Part shown: positions 49,190-59,551 of the stretch, in pieces
Layout: every line of letters starts with the position of its first letter
Numbering within the stretch: position 1 is the first letter of the stretch
Assembly: GCF_050908995.1 (NCBI RefSeq)
Contig: NC_135121.1
Span: forward strand, 10,230,001 to 10,294,000
DNA length: 64,000 bases
DNA from: Andrena cerasifolii
Lineage: Eukaryota; Arthropoda; Insecta; Hymenoptera; Andrenidae
Direction of reading: 5' to 3'
Translations under genes and position numbers: made by a program
The notes under the pieces: generated by a model
The model's database searches: none
The model's input: the letters and a program-made list of their open reading frames with translations, nothing else
Told to the model about the DNA's origin: nothing

Positions 49190-49600
49190 GTGTAGGATAA
49201 TTGTGGGAGAGTTGCCGCACCTTACGCGAAATTGTCACCGTTTCTAAATTTTGCAATGAAACTTTTCTCAAAGGATACATATTAAAGAAAGTCAAAGTTT
49301 TAATATTTGTCACCCTTAAAAGATTGAAACTGAAAGCATCCTTTTTGTAGGAGAGATGCCGCTCTTGGGGGAGTGGTGCCGCATTTCGAGAAACGTTTAA
49401 TTTTCCATTTAAACTTGTCGATTTTAACTTTATATTTAAAAAAAAAATAGTAAAAGCAAAGTAAAATGAAACATCTTTTTAATTTATACAGTTATAAAAT
49501 ACAATAGAATTGGAAAAATGAAGGAGTACAGATATTATTTCTGCTTTTCTAAATTTAATTCTTCCTTCTATATGCATTACACGACGTGTCTCGCGTGCGT
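49190..49600. other. AT-rich island with three GAG-x-TGCCGC motifs
   Basis: GGGAGAGTTGCCGCAC near 49205, GGAGAGATGCCGCTC near 49350 and GGGGGAGTGGTGCCGCAT near 49366 are variants of one motif in an otherwise AT-rich noncoding stretch. Probably the end of a transposon, but no matching opposite terminus is found. Confidence 0.3.
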
Positions 49601-51278
49601 CCGATAGTTCCATTTAACGGAGACGTCACGCATTTGCCAAAAAAAAAAGAAAACCGCGATGCGAAGGTCGCGCGAGGCCGCGAAGACCTCGAAGGCCCTG
49701 TGCTTTACAATTAAATACACCTTATTCATCGAGGCCTGTCCGAGGAAATTGAATTTCATCGGGAGCGGAGTATCGCAGCCCGATCCGGAGTCGATCCAGC
49801 CATACAATGTTCGTGCAGCGACTTTTTCTGTCCGCGTTTAGCCGCGGACTGCTCCTCTCTCCGATTTCATCGCGGGAATTCCTGCGGTTCCACGGCGAAC
49901 CGCGCAGAAAAAGCCCGTACAAGATATGCCGGGCTTGTACGACCGCTGTACGCACGGTACTCCGCTTTTTAACACTTTTCCGCGCGAGCTGAGGGGCCAC
50001 GGGGCAAGAAGCGACCGTGCCCGGTGGAAAAAAAATCCATCCGCAGAGGCACGAGCGATCGATCGTGTTCGACCACCGAGGTATTACAGCATCTCGCTTC
50101 TTGCCATCGAAATTTCGTAACGCTGCCGCGAGAACCGGCCAGCCGAGCATCCACCTTCCCTAAGAAACCGTGAACTGCGTGGAAAAAGAACGCTGCCCCC
50201 CGGGGAATCTTTCTAAAAGCCTAATTAGCATTCCTCGTTTCCAAGGCGGACTGCTTAAATTGCCCCCCTCCGCGCCACGCCACCCATTACCGATCCCCTT
50301 TGTTACAGTTCGTAATTACTTTTAATTAGTTTTATTACGGAGAAACGGGGCCTGCTGCTCTTGCAATTCAAATGCGCCCCGCTGGAGGCGGAGGCCGCTG
50401 ATGGCGTCCCTCGAAAATTTCAATTAACCGGGGAGAAAAAAATCTGTGCAATTTGCCGCGACCGTGTATGCTCGCGCGGCTCGTTATCGCAGCTTTGTTC
50501 GGCGGATTATGATACAGTAATGCGCGCGGAGCGTCGACGGTGAACCGGCAGCTCTTTGGAAACGCGCTTCGATTCGTTCTCCTTTTGTTGCTGGGCATCC
50601 TTTGTTCGGTGCCGGAGGCGAGGGCAGACGGTTGCCCGAGCTTGCCGAACGTAATGAAAATGCATGCTTCCCGGATGATTCACGCCCCCTTTCGAAACGG
50701 GGGATTTCGACGAAGTGATCTCATCCCGGTCGAGGGTATCACGCGACGCCATAGGTCATTGGTATTCTCAAAGAGGCATGTTTCCCTGGGTGGGTTGCAA
50801 ATAATTACTACGTGTTCTGCACTCACTCGCGCCGTCGGTCATTTCTGCTGCGTGGATCGCTGATGACCGCGGTGAACCCTCCGATCAGGTCGGCCCGATA
50901 CTTTCGCTGTTAAAGGGGAAAACGTTATCGCGCAATATTTCACGGTATCACCGGGTTGCATGTAATTACTATGTCGGCGGCGGTTACGTTACCGTTCATC
51001 GCCGGCGTAAGTGCAGAACAATGTAGAATCGATCAACGGCCGGGGCTCATTCGTCGACATTGTCTGAGATTTCTAATCGTTCCCGGCTAGCTGGCGTGTT
51101 GCAAACAGAAAAAAGCTCGTTACTCCGGAGGGAAATTAGCATAAGCACGAGTCGCAGGAAATGGGATAGAAAGAGGAAACTAGCTTCAAGCTGATCGGGG
51201 TCTCCGGACGACCGCGGGCTGCCGGTGACTCTGCGTTCCAGCAATTAAAGTTTAAACGGGGGAGGGGTTAGTACTCAC

Positions 51279-51308
51279 TTGTTGCCTTTCGTCCTGTGTA
51301 TCTCGTAT
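51279..51308 (-). other. candidate 30-nt microexon with full splice signals
   Basis: Read on the minus strand: an ACTAAT branch-point motif, a GTTGTTTCTGTTTCAG tract ending at 51309, 30 exon bases, then GTGAGTAC starting at 51278. The length is a multiple of three and all three frames are open (IRDTQDERQQ, YEIHRTKGN or TRYTGRKAT cores). Branch point, pyrimidine tract, acceptor and donor at proper spacing are unlikely together by chance. It lies on the serrano strand about 29 kb upstream, so it could be a 5' UTR exon of that gene or a coding microexon of another minus-strand gene. I do not recognise the peptide. Confidence 0.6.
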
Positions 51309-51762
51309 CTGAAACAGAAACAACACCGTAACATTAGTTCACGATTATCGAGTCCTTCTTTAATTTACAGCCGAATATGTCGTTCCTTCTAATCGTCAAA
51401 ATTGAATCAGCTCTAATTTTTTTTATTATTAAACGTCTTTATCGCAAAACACAAGCGGAAAATAACGAAAAGAGAGTCAATAAAGACAAAAGCGAAGGCA
51501 AAGTTCAGTCAGGGACTGTTTTTCAACTTAACTTAAGAAGATAACTTAACCTAAACTTCAGCTCATTTTAGAAGGAACCTGCCGACCGACGAGTTTATTT
51601 AACCGACTGATTCAAACCCTGCTCCTCCAGCAGAGAGCCCTAAGGACAAAGCACTCGTGCACGGATAGACATCCCGTGCGGAACAAACCTGACCGTCGAA
51701 AATCACCACGGAGGAAGTGTGAACGAACGCTGAAAAACGAGCGTCGGTTCGGCGACTCGGTT

Positions 51763-51802
51763 GCTCGCTTGCTCGCTTGCTCGCTTGCTCGCTTGCTCGC
51801 TT
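51763..51802. repeat. 8-bp minisatellite (GCTCGCTT) x5
   Basis: Five perfect tandem copies of GCTCGCTT. Confidence 0.95.
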
Positions 51803-52202
51803 CCCTCCCGAGCCGCGATAAAGCGGCTGCTTTTCATCGCGCGTACAGCTCACGTGCAACGTCCCCGGCAACGACATTTCCTGTTTCCTTCCTCGTCACC
51901 GCGCCGCCGGTTGAAACCGGAAAATCCACGAAACCCATACGTTATCTGGCGGCCAGAGGCTCGCGGTGGCCACCAGCAGGACGATACCGAAGCAGCGCGC
52001 GGCTCGCATCCGCGGGGACGCGGCCGAAATGAATTATTTCGCGTCTCTGCTCGCTGGACGGAATAAATCGTTTCGTGGGTGACGTCGATGACGGAGATAA
52101 ACGCCTGATGAATGTGCACCGTCCAGGACAGTGGTGCTCCAACAAGGAACTTCTTTAAGCGCAGCTGCATTTGCAGATAAAACCTCGGATTCTTCGTCTT
52201 GC

Positions 52203-52634
52203 AAGGGAACATCCCGAACCCAGAAATTCAAAAAATTCTGAAACTTAGTAAATATGTAGGGAATTTCCTCCCGATTTTAACATAATTTTTGTTTGCTGCC
52301 CAAATTCACTCTAAGGGGGTGTAATTAACCCCTTAAAATCTGGTTATTTCCCGATTCTGCGTTATAACTCGTGAACTGTAAAATAATTTTTATACCAAAT
52401 GACAGATCTAATTAAAAGAAGTAACTTTTGTCGTGAAACTTTTTTTCTATCTTTTACAGTTCGCGAGTTATAACACGAAATCGGGAAGATTTACGAATTT
52501 TCAGGGGTTAATTTCACACCCTTCGGGTGAATTTGCGCAGCAAACAAAAATTGCGTTGTAATCAGGAGGAAATCCCGTACATATTCACAAAGTTTCAGAA
52601 TTTTTTTTAATTTTCGGGTTCGGGATCTTCCCTT
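52203..52634. mobile_element. foldback element, family 2 (432 bp)
   Basis: Arms of about 200 bp start AAGGGAACATCCCGAACCC on the left and, inverted, AAGGGAAGATCCCGAACCC on the right. They run through TTCTGAAACTT and TTTCCTCC blocks to a loop near 52400. No target duplication is evident. Noncoding. Confidence 0.85.
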
Positions 52635-53186
52635 AGTCGCGATCAATTTGGTGGCCCTCTGAAAGATTCTACGCACGCCTGTGCGGGCCGAGAATTCCTA
52701 GGCAAATGGCTACCCATCAGGACTTTTCGAGAGCTGTGCGTTCAGACAGCTGCGCACGATTGTCGATTCGACGAGCGACCCCGGTCCAGCCACGGAGAAA
52801 CGTGTCGAAAGCACAGTGTAACAGAGTGGCAGGCGACAAGCGGAAAAGGAGTGATACTTTCCAAGTGTCTGGCAAGACAATGAACTACCCGCAGGATCGT
52901 GATCCACCTACGAACTAGGGAATTATACGAAACCGTGGCCGCGCGGGGAACGATGCTTAACAGTCCATTCGACTGCCCCGTGCAGGATTAACGCGGCTGT
53001 AAAGCTGTTGAAAACACAGGTCCGCTGACACTTTAAGTACATGGATTTCCAAGGAGACCGGGTAACTTAATTATAACTAGAAGTTAAGGGAAACAAGTGT
53101 CTCTGTCTTTCAGGCTTTCATCTACCCTTTAAACTGGTATCACAATTCCCGTAACGCGCCACGAAACAAGCCAAGGCTTCCAGCAT

Positions 53187-53844
53187 TTAAGGGGACTAGG
53201 CAGTCGAAAAATCGATTTTTTTTATTGCATTTTCCGTAAGTACTATCTTTTCTCAATAAAATGCCGCTTGGTTTATAGTAAAATTTGCAAAATTGTAGCT
53301 TTGGCAGCTAAAAACGTCAAGCGGCAACCTATAGCGTCGCCTTTGCCCAGAAACTTTAAATGCGTTTTTCTCGAATATTTTTTTCCCTGATTGCGAGCGA
53401 ATTGAGGTTCAAATCGACTTGGAAAAAATTACAGGATGTGTAGAACATGTGTCATTTCGGCGCAAACCTCTGATATGGTCCGTAAAAATTCGGGACTTTC
53501 ATAAAAAAAATCCGGTGACTTCTTAATTTTTTTTATGAAAGTCTCGAATTTTTACGGACCATATCAGAGGTTTGCGCCGAAATGACACATGTTCTACACA
53601 TCCTGTAATTTTTTCCAAGTCGATTTGAACCTCAATTCGCTCGCAATCAGGAAAAAATGAAGAGAAAACGTATTTAAAGTTTCTGAGCAAAGGCGACGCT
53701 ATCTGTTGCCGCTTGACGTTTTTAGCTGTCAAATCTGCAATTTTGCGAATTTTACTATAAACCAAGCGGCATTGTATTCAGTAAAGATAGTACTTTCGGA
53801 AAATGCAATAAAAAATCAATTTTTCGACTGCCAAGTCCCCTTAA
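53187..53844. mobile_element. piggyBac-like palindromic element (658 bp)
   Basis: TTAA at 53187-53190 and 53841-53844. Termini TTAAGGGGACTAGGCAGTCG and, inverted, TTAAGGGGACTTGGCAGTCG. Both arms of about 325 bp match closely up to the centre near 53518, so the element is almost a perfect hairpin. No transposase. Confidence 0.85.
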
Positions 53845-54040
53845 AGAATTCCCGCCGCGTAACCGTGAGGGCGGAAAGTGGACGGGCTTCGATATAGAAT
53901 TACCAGCGACGAGGGACGATGAGATATATAGCAGGGCGTTGAAATTACGGGCCGTTCAGGCACCGATTCATCCTGGTCCGTGTCCCCGCTGCACGACAGT
54001 TACTAAGCGTCAGGCGCGACAACAGATTATCAAGAGCGTC

Positions 54041-54074
54041 GTGTTTACCCTGCAAACTAGAAAATTATTCAAAT
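54041..54074. repeat. short direct duplicate with 54823-54857
   Basis: CCTGCAAACTAGAAAATTAT at 54049 recurs as CCTGCAAACTAGAGAATTAT at 54831, with GTGT[TC] before and TCAAA[TC]GA after. About 34 bp in all, 782 bp apart. Confidence 0.6.
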
Positions 54075-54822
54075 GAAGAACGAGGGCGACGACGAGGTCG
54101 CTCACGGCCAACAGCCGCAGCGACAGTGCCCCCTCTCCGTGCCGGCCTCCTAGCCCTTTTCGCGCCGTACGCTTAATTAACGACGCCGCGGCTCGTATTT
54201 TACCAAAGATTACGATCGTTATTAAATAGTTCCGCGTGCGATCCATCGCCGTGGCGCGACCGTCTACCCGCACGCGAAAAGAAAAACAGGGAGGCCAGCG
54301 ATCGTCCTGCCGCGGAATCGCGCGCGATCATTACCTATGCGCAGTAAAGGATCACCGTGTAATGGCTCGGCATCTTAAACGATTTACTGGGTGTAATTAG
54401 AAAGAGGTGGGCACTTTACGGACGCCTTTACAGCGTCGACTATCGCGACTGCACGGAGAGCCGAGCGAGGCGAGAGTGAAGGCAGCAAGCGTTCTCCATA
54501 ATGGCGGCAAAAATTGGAGAAGCGGCCTGTCCAGGTGTCCCCGTTCAGCGATCATTCCGCTGCTCCGAAACTCGTGCAAATCTTCAAAGTGTCTTTCCCA
54601 TCGTCGCCCCATTAACGCACCTCTGCGACAGTCCTGTTCTCGGTCGCGCGGCGATCGCGAGGAACTGGATGCACGCGCGTAAAGGGGACGGTCGTTTTCG
54701 CCAGTGCTCGGTGCGAAATTTCGCGAGCACCGGTGACGTAACGAGCGCGTAAGGAGCTCGTAAAGCTGCGCCGAGGGGGCGCGACACTTCTCAGCCGGAG
54801 AACCAGACTACCAGCGTCCACT

Positions 54823-54857
54823 GTGTCCTCCCTGCAAACTAGAGAATTATTCAAACG
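54823..54857. repeat. second copy of the 54.04-kb duplicate
   Basis: Matches 54041-54074 at all but a few positions. The surrounding sequence is not alignable by eye. Confidence 0.6.
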
Positions 54858-55629
54858 AGGTCTAGGCGAGGAACGTGACCGCCGCCTGCTTGCAACGGAG
54901 ATGGGCCCTCCGCTCGCTTGTTTTTCATTAGCGGTCGTCGCGTTTCCCTCTCGCGTTCATTGAAAAACGAGCACGCGCGGCGCGGGCGCCGCGAATGCGG
55001 GATTTTCTGCGGCTCGTGAAACTACAAGATCGTTTTCTTCTTGATTCCTGCTGGAGAGCACGCGCGACGAGCACCGGGCGAATTCGAAATGGGGGGTTCG
55101 TCGAGGCCCGTGGTTTTCGCGGGAAGAGAGGCTAGAGTCGCGCGGATTCGAAAGTGAAAGATTCGTTTGGGGCGTGCCCGCCCGGGATTAATTATGCAAG
55201 GCGCGACGCTGGCCAATTAGGTGGAGCTATTTCAAGGAAAACAGTGAGTTATATTTAGCTGGGCTTGCTAGCGAGACAGCGGACTATGCTCCTGGATGCT
55301 TTACAATGCAGGTGGATGGTGCCAAGTTCTGTTTGCTGCCAGCTGGATCACGGGGGTAACTTTATTGTGGGTAGTCTGTTGCAGCAACAGGTGCTCGTAA
55401 TTATTCCCGACGTATTACAATGGCATGTCGTGCCTACGTGCGCTTAATGTATTACTGGATTATACGTGGTTACATTTCCAGCGATAGATCTTAACTAAGC
55501 ATGTCCGCCGCGGCAATAGATTATTGATACCTCTAACCTATCGCGGCAACAGCTTATGTCCCGCGTACAGCTGCTTTGCCAACTGATTATTCTTATCCGC
55601 GACTGGAGCTACAGGTTATACGTAGTAAC

Positions 55630-56196
55630 TTAAGGGGTCATTCTGGTAATCACGCCGCGAAATTCGGCAACGTTCAGGCTTTTTTTTCTCAGTGAATGCA
55701 ATGAATAACAATGTCAAACTTTTTTTCGTTTATTAAGCTACTTGTAATGTATACGGAAGAATTTTTTAAATGCACTTTTAATTGTGTTTTGTCATTGTTA
55801 TCTAATTTCGTGCAAAAATCTCGCGAAAAAAATCAAGATTTCAACTTTAAATAGCCGCCATTTTGTTTTAAATTAATATTTCAGAAAATTCTCTCCGTCA
55901 ACCCGAGGATACATTAATATACTAACGAAATCTTTTTTGTTTTTTTGATTTTAGATAATCTGGTTCCGAATGGCAGTGCTCACCGCAAAATCAAATTTTT
56001 AAAAATGCTTCTTGGATGTCGGTTGTTACTTTATTATAAACCTAAATATTTTTCTACGAAAAAATTACCAAATGTTCTTTAAATGTTTCTCTTTTAAGCG
56101 CAGAAAGTTCTGTAACAATACATGCTTCCGCTTTTTAAAAAAAAATTCACAAACATTCGCCTCTTTTCAGCCGCCTGACTAGGTATAACCCCTTAA
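55630..56196. mobile_element. piggyBac-like element (567 bp)
   Basis: TTAA at 55630-55633 and 56193-56196, with GGGGTCATTC inside the left end and, inverted, GGGGTTATACCTAGTCAGGC inside the right. The interior is AT-rich and noncoding. The right terminus is the same family as the element at 59010. Confidence 0.65.
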
Positions 56197-59009
56197 CGTG
56201 CTAATGTGTCTAGTACCCCAGCGAGAGCTGTAATTCTCTGGTAATTGCTAAATCCTGGCCACAGTCAATGATGTCCTATTTGTCACAGTAGAACAGGCAC
56301 TTCAGTAAACTCCTTTAGCTTCACTCGCAATCAGAGACACACGGTCAGGTCTCACCGTCTGTCAGAGGCGAACGAAGACTAGGAACAAGTTTCCCCAGGG
56401 CTAATTGTAAGGGAACTGTTTTCCAGAGAATTAAGCGATCCAACTGGCCGACTAAAGGTGAAAAAAGCCGGGGCCTACCGTTACCTCGTTGCCATCCCGA
56501 AGGGATCGCCAGGATGGCAGCGGTGGCAGGCGGATGCAGAGGAGGAAAACTCGGCGAGGAGGGAACCGGCGTCGTGCTCGGTAAGCTATGACGAAGGTTA
56601 GGTTATCTCTGGACGCGGATCTAAACGTTTTAGCGTGTACCAGCACGCTTCTGCCACGGAGTACATTGTCATTTTATGGACAGACGGGGGCCCTGCCGCA
56701 CGACGGACGAGACGACGGCTACAATTTGCGCGTGTAATTGCGCCGCTATCAATTCCGTTTCGCGAGTGAGACGTCAGCGCGTGTACAACCGCCAAGAAGG
56801 GATACCCTCGCGGCGGTGGTTAGTGGGATTAATCGTTTCTACTACGGGTAGACAACGATATCCTTGTTCGCCGTTTCGCCAACGATCGTGGCGCAAAGCT
56901 GACAGTGGGTTTCTGTAACAGCACTACTGTGGGAAGACTCTTACCCCCATTTTCACTACCATCCCGCAAGATATCCATCAATTTCCCTCGCGATTACCAT
57001 CTCAAATCGCGAAACGTCCCCCGAAACGATGGAACCAGCAGCGTCGCGGCTTTTAATCCGCGTACACGTCCCCCTGGTTATTACTTCTCGGGGGTTTCTA
57101 ACGCTTTCACCCGCGCCCCGTAAATAATACGGCTCTGGCCCGCTAAGCTGGACTTATCGCTGGGCCCGTGGCTCCAGCAACCGTCGCGACTTATTATTTA
57201 ATCGCTCATTAACGATTCGTCGTACGTGCGTTGTCGCTGTAAGAGCCCCCCCTCGTCCATCTCCCCTCGGTTGACCCGCTAATCGCGCCCGCTTCCTTTT
57301 ATTCTCTCGTCCCGCGCGCCACCATTGTTCCGCGCTCGCTCCACTGTTCCGCACGGTTGTCGACTCTCGAATCCGCCTTCCGCACTGCTTCCGGAAATGT
57401 ACCTCGTTTGTTCCCTTTGTCCGCGGTTTTTTGCAAATTATTGCAGCCTATTGGCGGAGCAGGATCGATGGGGTACAGTTAATTCGAATCGTTCGGGTAT
57501 GCGTGGATGGAGGAGACAGGGGAGAAGTAAGTCTACTGGTTCTTGAGACCCGGTAGCCGGACTGTGCTCCGTATTTGTCGAGCTAGAGGTGCACTTCGTT
57601 GCCATTTGAAGTACAGGTAATATATTTAGGATGGCCCCCGTAGAAGTTCTGAGATCGAGCTCGCGATTACTGGTGTCGCCGATGCGGAGGAGACGATGCG
57701 ATTAACGGCGCAAAGAAACGGACAACGCCTGGCGCAATTAAGCGTTAAGCATCTCGGTGAAAGTGACATTAAACGGAGCGCCCTGATCGTTTTTGCTCAG
57801 AGGAGAAGAGAGACGGTCGTCGATGGCTGAGGTACCAGGGCGAGAGGATGTTAATTGGAAGGATTAATAAAATCCCTGCTCCATTGTCTGTTTGAAGGAT
57901 TCGATTTCCGTGGCGACGGGGCCGTCTCGGAGATCCTTAGATTGCAGAAAAACGGGAGTCGCGTCGCGGCCCGATACCGATCGGAGCAAACTTTTTCTCG
58001 CGGATCGGAGGACGGCCGAAAGGAAGGACCGAGTCGAAAGCCGACACGGAGCCGGTATCCTCGTTTCGTTCTGCTTCACGCACTCCCGCGTGGAGGCAGA
58101 GGGGAAAAAGGGGTCGGGGGGAGGCAGCAGGCGGACGAGCGACGGCCACGAGGACGACGGCGACGTGCGGGAGCAAAGGCAACAACGGTAGCGGTGGAGC
58201 CAGAAGAAGAAGCAGAAGAAGAAGAGGGAGGAGAAGAAGAAGACAACGGCTGCCAACGGCGCGGAAGAAGACGGGGAAGAAAAGAGGAGGCAGCGAGCAG
58301 AAGCGAGGGGAGGCGGAGGCGTGGAAGGACTTGGAGGGATCGAGGAGTACTCGACCTCCACCTTGGTCGCCACGCATCGTGGAATTCGTTCGGGGAACAG
58401 GGACTCGGTGTGCTGGTCTCTCGCCACGCTCTCGCTTCTCTCGCGAGCGTCCGCTGTTTTGCATTTTACACCGGTGCCGAGAGAGATTTGGTCGTTAGAT
58501 TCAGCCGATGCGCCTCCCACCGTGCTCGACCGTTCCCTCTTCCTTCCACCCCGTCGATCTCGGCCGCGTTCCCTTAGCCCGGGGCAAGGATGTCGGGCCC
58601 CAACCCCCCGTCGCGTCGCGTCGCGCTCCCATGTGCTCCGCGGGCCCTAACCTTCTATCCTCCTATCCTCTGCTATCCGGCGGGCCCCGGCCCCGATAAT
58701 AACGTTATCTCCGCCGCTCGCCGACTTTGTTTTCCGCGCCGACGAGCCTCGATACCCTTCGCGAGTCAGCATCGCCCCCCGAGGCCCTCGTGGCCACGAA
58801 TTTCCGGCGCGTTCGACGACCGCGTTTCCTGTACCGAGGCGCGGCCGCCGGGAACTCTCTGCGGGGACTTTGCTGGCTCTCTGGTGAGCGACCGTTGGCG
58901 GGGATTCGTTTAAGGGGACACCTGTTATTATCCTCGAAGCTTAGGGAGTCTAAGAAACGTGGTTCTTCGCAGGGACACTGAATTCGTGTAATTCGTATAA
59001 GAGTAGCTC
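56197..59009. other. noncoding, no supported gene
   Basis: A 240-codon plus frame at 57855-58577 and a 218-codon minus frame on the same DNA both derive from the purine-rich tract and are rejected. Confidence 0.55.
58196..58262 (+). repeat. purine-rich GAA/GGA tract
   Basis: GAAGAAGAA and GGAGGAGAA repeats. It yields long apparent frames (poly-Glu on plus, poly-Phe/Leu on minus) with no protein hallmark. Confidence 0.8.
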
Positions 59010-59551
59010 TTAAAAGGGTTATGCCTAGTCAGCTTTCGAAAAAGAACGCGAGATTCGGGAATTTTTTGTGGAATATCTACTGTATATTTTTTCACAACTG
59101 TTCGCTTATTTTAAAAGTACATGTATGCAGCAACTCTCAGTAATTTTGTTATAGAAACGCATTAAAAAAATGAACGAATAACAGCCCTTCTCGCGTAAGC
59201 CGTTTTGATATCGGTGAGCAAGATATTTCGGAACCCGCTGTATCGATTGGCCTAAAAGTTTGCAGACTTCTTTTATATACCAGAGACTAGTAGATGAACG
59301 AAGGATTTTTTATTTTAACGAAAACTCTATTTTTAATTAACGAGAAACGAACAATTCACTGCTGGGCACGCTGATCCCCTGCGTAGAATAAGCGGCCTCG
59401 CTAACAGTTGTCCTGCGAATATTGATTTCCTTGCTGATACATGTGCTTTCAAACTAAGCGAATATTTGTAAAAAAATATACAGTAGATATTCCACAAAAA
59501 AATCGGGAAATCGCGATCTTTTTCGAAAGCTGACTAGGCATAACCCCTTAA
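59010..59551. mobile_element. piggyBac-like element (542 bp)
   Basis: TTAA at 59010-59013 and 59548-59551. Termini GGGTTATGCCTAGTCAGC and, inverted, GGGGTTATGCCTAGTCAGC, continuing as arms of about 100 bp through CTTTCGAAAAAGA and GGAATATCTACTGTATAT. The AT-rich centre is noncoding. Confidence 0.8.

Larger units (their letters stand above)
43972..51270. other. noncoding tract with a very CpG-rich core near 46 kb
   Basis: Apart from the elements listed separately, no gene is supportable. The 45.96-46.33 kb part is extremely CpG-rich and could be a promoter region, but I see no TATA or initiator that would decide it. 48.78-49.10 kb contains degenerate repeated TCCAAAAGG motifs. Confidence 0.45.

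Noticed and set aside
57855..58577. Long Arg/Glu-rich protein on plus or Leu/Ser/Phe-rich membrane protein on minus
   Set aside because: Both arise from one purine-rich low-complexity tract; neither has a conserved feature.
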